This document shows positions 11,858 to 26,900 of a stretch of 64,000 nucleotides of DNA, piece after piece. The notes under the pieces were generated by a model. The model worked only from the letters and a program-made list of their open reading frames with translations. It made no database searches and was not told the origin of the DNA. The stretch spans positions 335,849 through 399,848 of the forward strand of contig NW_027017961.1 of the NCBI RefSeq assembly GCF_032854445.1. Reading direction: 5' to 3'. How positions within the stretch are numbered: the stretch's first letter is position 1; each line of letters starts with the position of its first letter. A program made the position numbers and the translations under genes. The DNA comes from Liolophura sinensis. Lineage: Eukaryota > Mollusca > Polyplacophora > Chitonida > Chitonidae.

Positions 11858-12223
11858 ACCGGCCCGGATAGCACAGTTGGTAGAGCGTCCGCTTCGGGAC
11901 CGGTAGATCCAGGATCAATCCTTGGTCGAGTCACACCTAAGACTTTAAAAGAGGAAGTTGTGACTTCCTCGTTTGGCGTTCAGCATGAAGGGGGATAGTG
12001 CAACGACTGGTTAACCCGTTTCAGTAAAATGCCTTTGGCGGGGCGGCTTACTTGCCTTCGGTAAGTCGTCTCAGTGATGCAGCACTAAATAAAAGAGCGG
12101 TGAAAATCCGACCTGCAACAAGGAGGCACATTAAACGTGCATGCACCCTAATGATTCCTTCGTCGTCATATGACTGAAAAATTGTTGAGTACGACATTAA
12201 ACCCCAAGCACTCACTCACTCAC
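11858..12223 (+). mobile_element. tRNA-derived SINE, copy 3
   Basis: Full-length copy of 366 bp with target duplications at 11846-11857 and 12224-12235. It shares TTAACCCGTTTCAG with copy 1, where the others have TTGACCCG. Private changes are CAGTAAAATGCCTTTGGCGG in the body and ACGACATTAAACC in the tail. Confidence 0.88.
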
Positions 12224-12245
12224 TCAGTTGCACAGCGACATACAT

Positions 12246-15200
12246 ACAAGATGAAGATTGTAATCGACATAATAGCATGTTCAGTTACAAAATGAACATT
12301 GTAATCATTGTAATAGCATGTTAAGTTACAAAGTGAACATTGTAATCCTTATAATTGCATGTTCAGTTACAAGATGAACATTGTAATCATTATAAAAACA
12401 TCATCAGCTGCAAGGTGAACATTGTAATCAGTATACAAGCATGCTCAGTTGCAAAATGGACATTGTAATCATTACAATAGCATATTTAGTTACAAGATGA
12501 ACATTGTAATCATTATAATCATGTGCTCAGTTACAAGGTGAACATTGTAATCATTACAATAGCGTGCTCAGTTACAAGATGAACATTGTAATCATTATAA
12601 AAACATGCCCAGTTACAAGATGAACATTGTAATAGTTAAAATAGCATGATCAGTTACGAAGTGAACATTGTAATCATTATAATAGCATGCTCAGTTGCAA
12701 GATAAACATTGTAATCATTATAATATCATTTTCAGTTACAAGATGAAGATTGTAATCGACATAATAGCATGTTCAGTTACAAGATGAACATTGTAATCAT
12801 TGTAATAGCATGTTCAGTTACAAAGTAAACATTGTAATCATTATAATAGCGTCAACGGTTACAAAATCACCATTGTAATCAATATAATAGCATGCTCAGT
12901 TACAAAATGAATATTGCAATTATTATATTAGCATATGTAGTTACAAGATGAACATTGTAATCATTATTATAGCATATGTAGTTACAAGATGAACATTTTA
13001 ATCATTATAAAAACATCATCAGTTACAAGGTGAACATTGTAATGAGTATAAAAGCATGCTCAGTTGCAAAATGGATATTGTAATCATTACATTAGCATAT
13101 TCACTTACAAGATGGACATTGTAATCATTATAATAATGTGCTCAGTTACAAGGTGAACAATGTAATCATTGTAATAGCATGTTCAGTTACAAAGTGAACA
13201 TTGTAATCCTTATAATTGCATGTTCAGTTACAAAGTGAACATTGTAATCATTATAAAAACATCATCAGTTGCAAGGTGAACATTGTATTCAGTATACAAG
13301 CATGCTCAGTTGCGAAATGGACATTGTAATCATTACAATAGCATATTCAGTTACAAGATGAACATTGTAATCATTATAATAATGCGCTCAGTTACAAGGT
13401 GAACAATGTAATCATTGTAATACCATGTTCAGTTACAAAGTGAACATTGTAATCCTTATAATTGCATGTTCAGTTATAAGATGAACATTGTAATCATTAT
13501 AAAAACATAAACAGTTACAAGGTGAACATTGTAATCAGTATACAAGCATGCTCAGTTGCAAAACGGACATTGTAATCATTACATTAGCATATTCACTTAC
13601 AAGATGAATATTGTAATCATTATAATCACATCATCAGTTACAACATAAGCATTGTATTCATTATATTAGCTCGTTCACTTACAAGATAGACATTGTAATC
13701 ATTATAAAAGCATGTTCAGTTACAAGGTGAACATAGCAATCATTTTTAAAACATGCTCAGTTGCAAGATGAAGATTGTAATCGACATAATAGCATGTTCA
13801 GTTATAAGATGAACATTGTAATCATTATAAAAACATCATCAGTTGCAAGGTGAACATTGTAATCAGTATACAAGCATGCTCAGTTGCAAGATGAACATTG
13901 CAATCATTATAATAATGTGCTCAGTTACAAGGAGAACATTGAAATCATTACAATAGCGTGCTCAGTTACAAGGTGAACATTGTAATCATTATAAAAACAT
14001 GCCCAGTTACAAGATGAACATTGTAATAGTTAAAATAGCATGCTCAAATACAAGATGAGCAATGTAATCATTATAATAGCATGCTCAATTACAAGATGAA
14101 AATTGTAATTCGTATAATAGCATGCTCAGTTACAACATGAACATTGTAATCATTTTAATAGCATGTTCAGTTACAAGATGAACATTGTAATCAGTATAAT
14201 AGCATGCTCAGTTACAAAATTAATATTTTAATTATTACACTAGTATGCCCAGTTACAAGATGAACATTGTAATCAGTATAATAGCGTGCTCAGTTACAAG
14301 ATGAGCAATGTAATCATTATAATAGCATGTTCAGTTACAAAGTGAACATTGTAATCCTTATAATTGCATGTTCAGTTACAAGATGAACATTGTAATCATT
14401 ATAAAAAAATAAACAGTTTTAAGGTGAACATTGTAATCAGTATACGAGCATGCTCAGTTGCAAAATGGACATTGTAATCATTACATTAGCATATTCACTT
14501 ACAAGATGAATATTGTAATCATTATAATAACATCATCAGTTACAACATAAGCATTGTATTCATTATATTAGCTCGTTGACTTACAAGATAAACATTGTAA
14601 TCATTATAAAAGCATGTTCAGTTACAAGGTGAACATAGTAATCATTTTAAAAACATGCTCAGTTGCAAGATGAAGATTGTAATCGACATAATAGCATGTT
14701 CAGTTACAAGATGGACATTGTAATCTTTATAAAAACATCATCAGTTGCAAGGTGAATGTTGTAATCAGTATACAAGCATGCTCAGTTGCAAGATAAACAT
14801 TGTAATCATTACATTAGCATATTCACTTACAAGATGAATATTGTAATCTTTATAATAACATCATCAGTTACAAAGTAAACATTGTATTTATTATATTAGC
14901 ACGTTCAATTACAAGATGAACATTGTAATCATTATAAAAGCATGTTCAGTTACAAGGTGAACATTGTAATCTTTATAATAGCATGTTCAGTTACAAGGTG
15001 GACATTGTAAGTATAAAAGCATGCTCAGTTGCAAAATGGACATTGTAATCATTACATAAGCATATTCAGTTACAAGATGAATATTGTAATCATTATAATA
15101 ACATCATCAGTTACAAAATGAACATTGTATTCATTATATTAGCACGTTCAATTACAAGATGAACATTGTAATCATTATAATATCATGCTCAGTTGCAAGA

Positions 15201-15827
15201 TGAAGATTGTAATCGACATAATAGCATGTTCAGTTACAAGATGAACATTGTAATCATTGTAATAGCATGTTCAGTTACAAAGTGAACATTGTAATCCTTG
15301 TAATTGCATGTTCAGTTACAAGATGAACATTGTAATCATTATAAAAACATCATCAGTTCCAAGCTGAACATTGTAATCAGTATACAAGCATGCTCAGTTG
15401 CAAAATGGACATTGTAATCATTGCAATAGCATATTCAGTTACAAGATGAGCAATGTAATCATTATAATAGCATGCTTAATTACAAGATGAAGATTGTAAT
15501 TCGTATAATAGCATGCTCAGTTACAACATGAACATTGTAATCATTATAATAGCATGCTCAATTACAAGATGAAGATTGTAATTAGTGTAATAGCATGCTC
15601 AGTTACAACATGAACATTGTAATCATTATAATAGCATGTTCAGTTACAAGATGAACATTGTAATCAGTATAATAGCATGCTCAGTTACAAAATTAATATT
15701 TTAATTATTACACTAGTATGCCCAGTTACAAGATGAACATTGTAATCAGTATAATAGCGTGCTCAGTTACAAGATGAGCAATGTAATCATTATAATAGCA
15801 TGTTCAGTTACCTGATGAACATTGTAA
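12246..15827 (+). repeat. 41-bp satellite array 3 (about 87 monomers)
   Basis: Matches array 1 monomer by monomer from the cassette to about 13888. There it jumps from the CAGTTGCAAGAT monomer (array 1 position 2966) straight to the GAACATTGCAATC monomer (array 1 position 3660). The missing 694 bp equals 16 monomers of 41 plus one of 38. After the jump the match to array 1 resumes. It ends with the TTACCTGATGAAC variant. Confidence 0.95.
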
Positions 15828-16710
15828 GAATTTTTTTTAGAATAAATCGCTTCCAAACTCTGGTATATTCACCTTAGTTTAACTAAACGCCATCATATCG
15901 TATTTATGTTAATTACATGTAATATTTTAATAGGCATGTTCTTAAATCAAGTGGCCCTTTGTTAGACTGTTTAGCCTTTCAAAACGGAAACTACAGGTAT
16001 GCATATTTAAGAGAACTTATGTTTGTCCTTTTTTAAAACCATTTTCTTTATTTCTCAATGAAAAATACATGCATTGTTTCGCACCCCTATTTGCAGCGTT
16101 CTGGCAATGGGCCAAATGTGTAGAATACGATATCTGTGAAATTAATCTGACTGCAATAAAATCAGAAAATTCGACCCCAATTCTTTTATGGTTTTCTCTA
16201 CGGTTCTTCTATATCGGGACTAGTCTTGCTGACAATGGTAACTGATGCTCGTCGGCAGGTACACGTACGTTAATGAGATCAATAACTTTGTCTCTTTCTT
16301 TCAGGACAAATATGTAACTTATTAAACTAACGGTTTTGACAGATAAATGTAACAGCTCTGTGATCTCATCATGTTAGAAATGAAATAAAAAATGCGATAT
16401 AGACGTACTTGAGCTCCTAATATGTTTTTTCCAGAGTGCTTACGGTGGACTTCGTTTGGATTCTGTGAGGGTTTTGATAGGTTTGTTATATGTTAATTGT
16501 GTATTACTGAAAACTCGCTCCACTAACATTATATATACAAACATGTATGCTTGAAGCCTTCCTTTCACTAGGAAATAAAATAGCCTGAGTAGGAGCCTTG
16601 TCAGGTGGGGTTATGTATGGGAGGACTAAGGTTTGCCTGAAGTGAAAGACATAGGTACAGTAAATGGCGCAGAGACATACATGTCTTTACAGATAAATGT
16701 TATCTGATCG
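15828..16710. repeat. Block A, copy 4
   Basis: Closest to copy 5. Both have GGTTTGTTATATG, GCTTGAAGCC and the AGATTGGCCC junction with the SINE. A private change is the run GAATTTTTTTTAG at the left edge, which replaces GAATTATTTTTAG without altering the length. Confidence 0.85.
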
Positions 16711-16722
16711 TCAGTTGCACAG

Positions 16723-17087
16723 ATTGGCCCGGATAGCACAGTTGGTAGAGCGTCCGCTTCGGGACCGGTAGATCCAGGATCAATCCTTGGTCGAGTCACA
16801 CCTAAGACTTTAAAAGAGGAAGTTGTGACTTCCTCGTTTGGCGTTCAGCATGAAGGGGATAGTGCAACGACTGGTTGACCCGTTTCAGTATAATGGCTCG
16901 GGCGGGGCGGCTTACTTGCCTTCGGTAAGTCGTCTCAGTGATGCAGCACTAAATAAAAGAGCGGTGAAAATCCGTCCTGCAACAAGGAGGCACATTAAAC
17001 GTGCATGCACCCTAATGATTCCTTCGTCGTCATATGACTGAAAAATTGTTGAGTACGACGTTAAACCCCAAGCACTCACTCACTCAC
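16723..17087 (+). mobile_element. tRNA-derived SINE, copy 4
   Basis: A 365-bp copy with one G fewer in GAAGGGGAT. Target duplications lie at 16711-16722 and 17088-17099. The base pair before GGCCCGG is TT in place of CC, a change shared only with copy 5. A 67-codon open frame over the body is a by-product of that single-base deletion, also seen in copies 8 and 9, and is not a gene. Confidence 0.88.
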
Positions 17088-17109
17088 TCAGTTGCACAGC
17101 GACATACAT

Positions 17110-20100
17110 ACAAGATGAAGATTGTAATCGACATAATAGCATGTTCAGTTACAAAATGAACATTGTAATCATTGTAATAGCATGTTAAGTTACAAAGTGA
17201 ACATTGTAATCCTTATAATTGCATGTTCAGTTACAAGATGAACATTGTAATCATTATAAAAACATCATCAGCTGCAAGGTGAACATTGTAATCAGTATAC
17301 AAGCATGCTCAGTTGCAAAATGGACATTGTAATCATTACAATAGCATATTTAGTTACAAGATGAACATTGTAATCATTATAATCATGTGCTCAGTTACAA
17401 GGTGAACATTGTAATCATTACAATAGCGTGCTCAGTTACAAGATGAACATTGTAATCATTATAAAAACATGCCCAGTTACAAGATGAACATTGTAATAGT
17501 TAAAATAGCATGATCAGTTACGAAGTGAACATTGTAATCATTATAATAGCATGCTCAGTTGCAAGATAAACATTGTAATCATTATAATATCATTTTCAGT
17601 TACAAGATGAAGATTGTAATCGACATAATAGCATGTTCAGTTACAAGATGAACATTGTAATCATTGTAATAGCATGTTCAGTTACAAAGTAAACATTGTA
17701 ATCATTATAATAGCGTCAACGGTTACAAAATCACCATTGTAATCAATATAATAGCATGCTCAGTTACAAAATGAATATTGCAATTATTATATTAGCATAT
17801 GTAGTTACACGATGAACATTGTAATCATTATTATAGCATATGTAGTTACAAGATGAACATTTTAATCATTATAAAAACATCATCAGTTACAAGGTGAACA
17901 TTGTAATGAGTATAAAAGCATGCTCAGTTGCAAAATGGATATTGTAATCATTACATTAGCATATTCACTTACAAGATGAACATTGTAATCATTATAATAA
18001 TGTGCTCAGTTACAAGGTGAACAATGTAATCATTGTAATAGCATGTTCAGTTACAAAGTGAACATTGTAATCCTTATAATTGCATGTTCAGTTACAAAGT
18101 GAACATTGTAATCATTATAAAAACATCATCAGTTGCAAGGTGAACATTGTAATCAGTATACAAGCATGCTCAGTTGCGAAATGGACATTGTAATCATTAC
18201 AATAGCATATTCAGTTACAAGATGAACATTGTAATCATTATAATAATGCGCTCAGTTACAAGGTGAACAATGTAATCATTGTAATAGCATGTTCAGTTAC
18301 AAAGTGAACATTGTAATCCTTATAATTGCATGTTCAGTTATAAGATGAACATTGTAATCATTATAAAAACATAAACAGTTACAAGGTGAACATTGTAATC
18401 AGTATACAAGCATGCTCAGTTGCAAAATGGACATTGTAATCATTACATTAGCATATTCACTTACAAGATGAATATTGTAATCATTATAATAACATCTTCA
18501 GTTACAACATAAGCATTGTATTCATTATATTAGCTCGTTCACTTACAAGATAGACATTGTAATCATTATAAAAGCATGTTCAGTTACAAGGTGAACATAG
18601 CAATCACTTTTAAAACATGCTCAGTTGCAAGATGAAGATTGTAATCGACATAATAGCATGTTCAGTTATAAGATGAACATTGTAATCATTATAAAAACAT
18701 CATCAGTTGCAAGGTGAACATTGTAATCAGTATACAAGCATGCTCAGTTGCAAGATAAACATTGTAATCATTACATTAGCATATTCACTTACAAGATGAA
18801 TATTGTAATCATTATAATAACATCATCAGTTACAAAGTAAACATTGTATTCATTATATTAGCACGTTCAATTACAAGATGAACATTGTAATCATTATAAA
18901 AGCATGTTCAGTTACAAGGTGAACATTGTAATCTTTATAAAAACATGCTCAGTTACAAGATGAACATTGTAATCATTACATAAGCATATTTAGTTACAAG
19001 ATGAATATTGTAATCATTATAATAACATCATCAGTTACAAAATGAACATTGTATTCAATATATTAGCACGTTCAATTACAAGATGAACATTGTAATCATT
19101 ATAATATCATGCTCAGTTGCAAGATAAAGATTGTAATCGACATAATAGCATGTTCAGTTACAAGATGAACATTGTAATCATTGTAATAGCATGTTCAGTT
19201 ACAAAGTGAACATTGTAATCCTTATAATTGCATGTTCAGTTACAAGATGAACGTTGTAATCATTATAAAAACATCATCAGTTCCTAGGTGAACATTGTAA
19301 TCAGTATACAAGCATGCTCAGTTGCAAAATGGACATTGTAATCATTGCAATAGCATATTCAGTTACAAGATGAACATTGCAATCATTATAATAATGTGCT
19401 CAGTTACAAGGTGAACAATGTAATCATTGTAATAGCATGTTCAGTTACAAAGTGAACATTGTAATCCTTATAATTGCATGTTCAGTTACAAAGTGAACAT
19501 TGTAATCATTATAAAAACATCATCAGTTGCAAGGTGAACATTGTAATCAGTATACAAGCATGCTCAGTTGCGAAATGGACATTGTAATCATTACAATAGC
19601 ATATTCAGTTACAAGATGAACATTGTAATCATTATAATAATGCGCTCAGTTACAAGGTGAACAATGTAATCATTGTAATAGCATGTTCAGTTACAAAGTG
19701 AACATTGTAATCCTTATAATTGCATGTTCAGTTATAAGATGAACATTGTAATCATTATAAAAACATAAACAGTTACAAGGTGAACATTGTAATCAGTATA
19801 CAAGCATGCTCAGTTGCAAAATGGACATTGTAATCATTACATTAGCATATTCACTTACAAGATGAATATTGTAATCATTATAATAACATCTTCAGTTACA
19901 ACATAAGCATTGTATTCATTATATTAGCTCGTTCACTTACAAGATAGACATTGTAATCATTATAAAAGCATGTTCAGTTACAAGGTGAACATAGCAATCA
20001 CTTTTAAAACATGCTCAGTTGCAAGATGAAGATTGTAATCGACATAATAGCATGTTCAGTTATAAGATGAACATTGTAATCATTATAAAAACATCATCAG

Positions 20101-22700
20101 TTGCAAGGTGAACATTGTAATCAGTATACAAGCATGCTCAGTTGCAAGATAAACATTGTAATCATTACATTAGCATATTCACTTACAAGATGAATATTGT
20201 AATCATTATAATAACATCATCAGTTACAAAGTAAACATTGTATTCATTATATTAGCACGTTCAATTACAAGATGAACATTGTAATCATTATAAAAGCATG
20301 TTCAGTTACAAGGTGAACATTGTAATCTTTATAAAAACATGCTCAGTTACAAGATGAACATTGTAATCATTACATAAGCATATTTAGTTACAAGATGAAT
20401 ATTGTAATCATTATAATAACATCATCAGTTACAAAATGAACATTGTATTCAATATATTAGCACGTTCAATTACAAGATGAACATTGTAATCATTATAATA
20501 TCATGCTCAGTTGCAAGATAAAGATTGTAATCGACATAATAGCATGTTCAGTTACAAGATGAACATTGTAATCATTGTAATAGCATGTTCAGTTACAAAG
20601 TGAACATTGTAATCCTTATAATTGCATGTTCAGTTACAAGATGAACGTTGTAATCATTATAAAAACATCATCAGTTCCTAGGTGAACATTGTAATCAGTA
20701 TACAAGCATGCTCAGTTGCAAAATGGACATTGTAATCATTGCAATAGCATATTCAGTTACAAGATGAACATTGCAATCATTATAATAATGTGCTCAGTTA
20801 CAAGGAGAACATTGAAATCATTACAATAGCGTGCTCAGTTACAAGGTGAACATTGTAATCATTATAAAAACATGCCCAGTTACAAGATGAACATTGTAAT
20901 AGTTAAAATAGCATGCTCAAATACAAGATAAGCAATGTAATCATTATAATAGCATGCTCAATTACAAGATGAAAATTGTAATTCGTATAATAGCATGCTC
21001 AGTTACAACATGAACATTGTAATCATTTTAATAGCATGTTCAGTTACAAGATGAACATTGTAATCAGTATAATAGCATGCTCAGTTACAAAATTAATATT
21101 TTAATTATTACACTAGTATGCCCAGTTACAAGATGAACATTGTAATCAGTATAATAGCGTGCTCAGTTACAAGATGAGCAATGTAATCATTATAATAGCA
21201 TGTTCAGTTACAAATTGAACATTGTAATCCTTATAATTGCATGTTCAGTTACAAGATGAACATTGTAATCATTATAAAAAAATAAACAGTTTTAAGGTGA
21301 ACATTGTAATCAGTATACGAGCATGCTCAGTTGCAAAATGGACATTGTAATCATTACATTAGCATATTCACTTACAAGATGAATATTGTAATCATTATAA
21401 TAACATCATCAGTTACAACATAAGCATTGTATTCATTATATTAGCTCGTTGACTTACAAGATAAACATTGTAATCATTATAAAAGCATGTTCAGTTACAA
21501 GGTGAACATAGTAATCATTTTAAAAACATGCTCAGTTGCAAGATGAAGATTGTAATCGACATAATAGCATGTTCAGTTACAAGATGGACATTGTAATCTT
21601 TATAAAAACATCATCAGTTGCAAGGTGAATGTTGTAATCAGTATACAAGCATGATCAGTTGCAAGATAAACATTGTAATCATTACATTAGCATATTCACT
21701 TACAAGATAAATATTGTAATCTTTATAATAACATCATCAGTTACAAAGTAAACATTGTATTTATTATATTAGCACGTTCAATTACAAGATGAACATTGTA
21801 ATCATTATAAAAGCATGTTCAGTTACAAGGTGAACATTGTAATCTTTATAATAGCATGTTCAGTTACAAGGTGGACATTGTAAGTATAAAAGCATGCTCA
21901 GTTGCAAAATGGACATTGTAATCATTACATAAGCATATTCAGTTACAAGATGAATATTGTAATCATTATAATAACATCATCAGTTACAAAATGAACATTG
22001 TATTCATTATATTAGCACGTTCAATTACAAGATGAACATTGTAATCATTATAATATCATGCTCAGTTGCAAGATGAAGATTGTAATCGACATAATAGCAT
22101 GTTCAGTTACAAGATGAACATTGTAATCATTGTAATAGCATGTTCAGTTACAAAGTGAACATTGTAACCCTTGTAATTGCATGTTCAGTTACAAGATGAA
22201 CATTGTAATCATTATAAAAACATCATCAGTTCCAAGCTGAACATTGTAATCAGTATACAAGCATGCTCAGTTGCAAAATGGACATTGTAATCATTGCAAT
22301 AGCATATTCAGTTACAAGATGAGCAATGTAATCATTATAATAGCATGCTTAATTACAAGATGAAGATTGTAATTCGTATAATAGCATGCTCAGTTACAAC
22401 ATGAACATTGTAATCATTATAATAGCATGCTCAATTACAAGATGAAGATTGTAATTAGTGTAATAGCATGCTCAGTTACAACATGAACATTGTAATCATT
22501 ATAATAGCATGTTCAGTTACAAGATGAACATTGTAATCAGTATAATAGCATGCTCAGTTACAAAATTAATATTTTAATTATTACACTAGTATGCCCAGTT
22601 ACAAGATGAACATTGTAATCAGTATAATAGCGTGCTCAGTTACAAGATGAGCAATGTAATCATTATAATAGCATGTTCAGTTACCTGATGAACATTGTAA
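17110..22700 (+). repeat. 41-bp satellite array 4 (about 136 monomers) with an internal 1,394-bp duplication
   Basis: Follows array 1 at first, then contains a direct duplication: 18001-19394 and 19395-20788 are offset by exactly 1,394 bp, which is 34 monomers. Rare variants occur in both copies, including AACATCTTCAGTTACAAC (18491 and 19885) and CACTTTTAAAACATG (near 18605 and 19999). Array 5 has the same variants once only, so the duplication arose after the array 4/array 5 split or was lost from array 5. Confidence 0.95.
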
Positions 22701-23583
22701 GAATTATTTTTAGAATAAATCGCTTCCAAACTCTGGTATATTCACCTTAGTTTAACTAAACGCCATCATATTGTATTTATGTTAATTACATGTAATATTT
22801 TAATAGGCATGTTCTTAAATCAAGTGGCCCTTTGTTAGACTGTTTAGCCTTTCAAAACGGAAACTACAGGTATGCATATTTAAGAGAACTTATGTTTGTC
22901 CTTTTTTAAAACCATTTTCTTTATTTCTCAATGAAAAATACATGCATTGTTTCGCACCCCTATTTGCAGCGTTCTGGCAATGGGCGAAATGTGTAGAATA
23001 CGATATCTGTGAAATTAATCTGACTGCAATAAAATCAGAAAATTCGACCCCAATTCTTTTATGGTTTTCTCTACGGTTCTTCTATATCGGGACTAGTCTT
23101 GCTGACAATGGTAACTGATGCTCGTCGGCAGGTACACGTACGTTAATGAGATCAATAACTTTGTCTCTTTCTTTCAGGACAAATATGTAACTTATTAAAC
23201 TAACGGTTTTGACAGATAAATGTAACAGCTCTGTGATCTCATCATGTTAGAAATGAAATAAAAAATGCGATATAGACGTACTTGAGCTCCTAATATGTTT
23301 TTTCCAGAGTGCTTACGGTGGACTTCGTTTGGATTCTGTGAGGGTTTTGATAGGTTTGTTATATGTTAATTGTGTATTACTGAAAACTCGCTCCACTAAC
23401 ATTATATATACAAACATGTATGCTTGAAGCCTTCCTTTCACTAGGAAATAAAATAGCCTGAGTAGGAGCCTTGTCAGGTGGGGTTATGTATGGGAGGACT
23501 AAGGTTTGCCTGAAGTGAAAGACATAGGTACAGTAAATGGCGCAGAGACATACATGTCTTTACAGATAAATGTTATCTGATCG
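22701..23583. repeat. Block A, copy 5
   Basis: Sister of copy 4 by shared substitutions. Private changes include CATCATATTGTATTT (others CATATCG) and GGGCGAAATG (others GGGCCAAATG). The two cassettes are 6,873 bp apart, or 5,479 bp after removing the 1,394-bp duplication in array 4, so they probably mark one recently duplicated composite unit. Confidence 0.85.
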
Positions 23584-23595
23584 TCAGTTGCACAG

Positions 23596-23961
23596 ATTGG
23601 CCCGGATAGCACAGTTGGTAGAGCGTCCGCTTCGGGACCGGTAGATCCAGGATCAATCCTTGGTCGAGTCACACCTAAGACTTTAAAAGAGGAAGTTGTG
23701 ACTTCCTCGTTTGGCGTTCAGCATGAAGGGGGATAGTGCAACGACTGGTTGACCCGTTTCAGTATAATGGCTCGGGCGGGGCGGCTTACTTGCCTTCGGT
23801 AAGTCGTCTCAGTGATGCAGCACTAAATAAAAGAGCGGTGAAAATCCGTCCTGCAACAAGGAGGCACATTAAACGTGCATGCACCCTAATGATACCTTCG
23901 TCGTCATATGACTGAAAAATTGTTGAGTACGACGTTAAACCCCAAGCACTCACTCACTCAC
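23596..23961 (+). mobile_element. tRNA-derived SINE, copy 5
   Basis: A 366-bp copy with the TT-GGCCCGG junction of copy 4 but the longer GAAGGGGGAT run. Target duplications are 23584-23595 and 23962-23973. ATGATACCTTCG replaces ATGATTCCTTCG near 23890. Confidence 0.88.
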
Positions 23962-23983
23962 TCAGTTGCACAGCGACATACAT

Positions 23984-26900
23984 ACAAGATGAAGATTGTA
24001 ATCGACATAATAGCATGTTCAGTTACAAAATGAACATTGTAATCATTGTAATAGCATGTTAAGTTACAAAGTGAACATTGTAATCCTTATAATTGCATGT
24101 TCAGTTACAAGATGAACATTGTAATCATTATAAAAACATCATCAGCTGCAAGGTGAACATTGTAATCAGTATACAAGCATGCTCAGTTGCAAAATGGACA
24201 TTGTAATCATTACAATAGCATATTTAGTTACAAGATGAACATTGTAATCATTATAATCATGTGCTCAGTTACAAGGTGAACATTGTAATCATTACAATAG
24301 CGTGCTCAGTTACAAGATGAACATTGTAATCATTATAAAAACATGCCCAGTTACAAGATGAACATTGTAATAGTTAAAATAGCATGATCAGTTACGAAGT
24401 GAACATTGTAATCATTATAATAGCATGCTCAGTTGCAAGATAAACATTGTAATCATTATAATATCATTTTCAGTTACAAGATGAAGATTGTAATCGACAT
24501 AATAGCATGTTCAGTTACAAGATGAACATTGTAATCATTGTAATAGCATGTTCAGTTACAAAGTAAACATTGTAATCATTATAATAGCGTCAACGGTTAC
24601 AAAATCACCATTGTAATCAATATAATAGCATGCTCAGTTACAAAATGAATATTGCAATTATTATATTAGCATATGTAGTTACACGATGAACATTGTAATC
24701 ATTATTATAGCATATGTAGTTACAAGATGAACATTTTAATCATTATAAAAACATCATCAGTTACAAGGTGAACATTGTAATGAGTATAAAAGCATGCTCA
24801 GTTGCAAAATGGATATTGTAATCATTACATTAGCATATTCACTTACAAGATGAACATTGTAATCATTATAATAATGTGCTCAGTTACAAGGTGAACAATG
24901 TAATCATTGTAATAGCATGTTCAGTTACAAAGTGAACATTGTAATCCTTATAATTGCATGTTCAGTTACAAAGTGAACATTGTAATCATTATAAAAACAT
25001 CATCAGTTGCAAGGTGAACATTGTAATCAGTATACAAGCATGCTCAGTTGCGAAATGGACATTGTAATCATTACAATAGCATATTCAGTTACAAGATGAA
25101 CATTGTAATCATTATAATAATGCGCTCAGTTACAAGGTGAACAATGTAATCATTGTAATAGCATGTTCAGTTACAAAGTGAACATTGTAATCCTTATAAT
25201 TGCATGTTCAGTTATAAGATGAACATTGTAATCATTATAAAAACATAAACAGTTACAAGGTGAACATTGTAATCAGTATACAAGCATGCTCAGTTGCAAA
25301 ATGGACATTGTAATCATTACATTAGCATATTCACTTACAAGATGAATATTGTAATCATTATAATAACATCTTCAGTTACAACATAAGCATTGTATTCATT
25401 ATATTAGCTCGTTCACTTACAAGATAGACATTGTAATCATTATAAAAGCATGTTCAGTTACAAGGTGAACATAGCAATCACTTTTAAAACATGCTCAGTT
25501 GCAAGATGAAGATTGTAATCGACATAATAGCATGTTCAGTTATAAGATGAACATTGTAATCATTATAAAAACATCATCAGTTGCAAGGTGAACATTGTAA
25601 TCAGTATACAAGCATGCTCAGTTGCAAGATAAACATTGTAATCATTACATTAGCATATTCACTTACAAGATGAATATTGTAATCATTATAATAACATCAT
25701 CAGTTACAAAGTAAACATTGTATTCATTATATTAGCACGTTCAATTACAAGATGAACATTGTAATCATTATAAAAGCATGTTCAGTTACAAGGTGAACAT
25801 TGTAATCTTTATAAAAACATGCTCAGTTACAAGATGAACATTGTAATCATTACATAAGCATATTTAGTTACAAGATGAATATTGTAATCATTATAATAAC
25901 ATCATCAGTTACAAAATGAACATTGTATTCAATATATTAGCACGTTCAATTACAAGATGAACATTGTAATCATTATAATATCATGCTCAGTTGCAAGATA
26001 AAGATTGTAATCGACATAATAGCATGTTCAGTTACAAGATGAACATTGTAATCATTGTAATAGCATGTTCAGTTACAAAGTGAACATTGTAATCCTTATA
26101 ATTGCATGTTCAGTTACAAGATGAACGTTGTAATCATTATAAAAACATCATCAGTTCCTAGGTGAACATTGTAATCAGTATACAAGCATGCTCAGTTGCA
26201 AAATGGACATTGTAATCATTGCAATAGCATATTCAGTTACAAGATGAACATTGCAATCATTATAATAATGTGCTCAGTTACAAGGAGAACATTGAAATCA
26301 TTACAATAGCGTGCTCAGTTACAAGGTGAACATTGTAATCATTATAAAAACATGCCCAGTTACAAGATGAACATTGTAATAGTTAAAATAGCATGCTCAA
26401 ATACAAGATAAGCAATGTAATCATTATAATAGCATGCTCAATTACAAGATGAAAATTGTAATTCGTATAATAGCATGCTCAGTTACAACATGAACATTGT
26501 AATCATTTTAATAGCATGTTCAGTTACAAGATGAACATTGTAATCAGTATAATAGCATGCTCAGTTACAAAATTAATATTTTAATTATTACACTAGTATG
26601 CCCAGTTACAAGATGAACATTGTAATCAGTATAATAGCGTGCTCAGTTACAAGATGAGCAATGTAATCATTATAATAGCATGTTCAGTTACAAATTGAAC
26701 ATTGTAATCCTTATAATTGCATGTTCAGTTACAAGCTGAACATTGTAATCATTATAAAAAAATAAACAGTTTTAAGGTGAACATTGTAATCAGTATACGA
26801 GCATGCTCAGTTGCAAAATGGACATTGTAATCATTACATTAGCATATTCACTTACAAGATGAATATTGTAATCATTATAATAACATCATCAGTTACAACA

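Noticed and set aside
16838-17041. 67-codon frame over the SINE (also 50488-50691 and 56946-57149)
   Set aside because: It lies in the SINE body and opens only in copies that lack one G in the GAAGGGGAT run. SINEs do not encode proteins.
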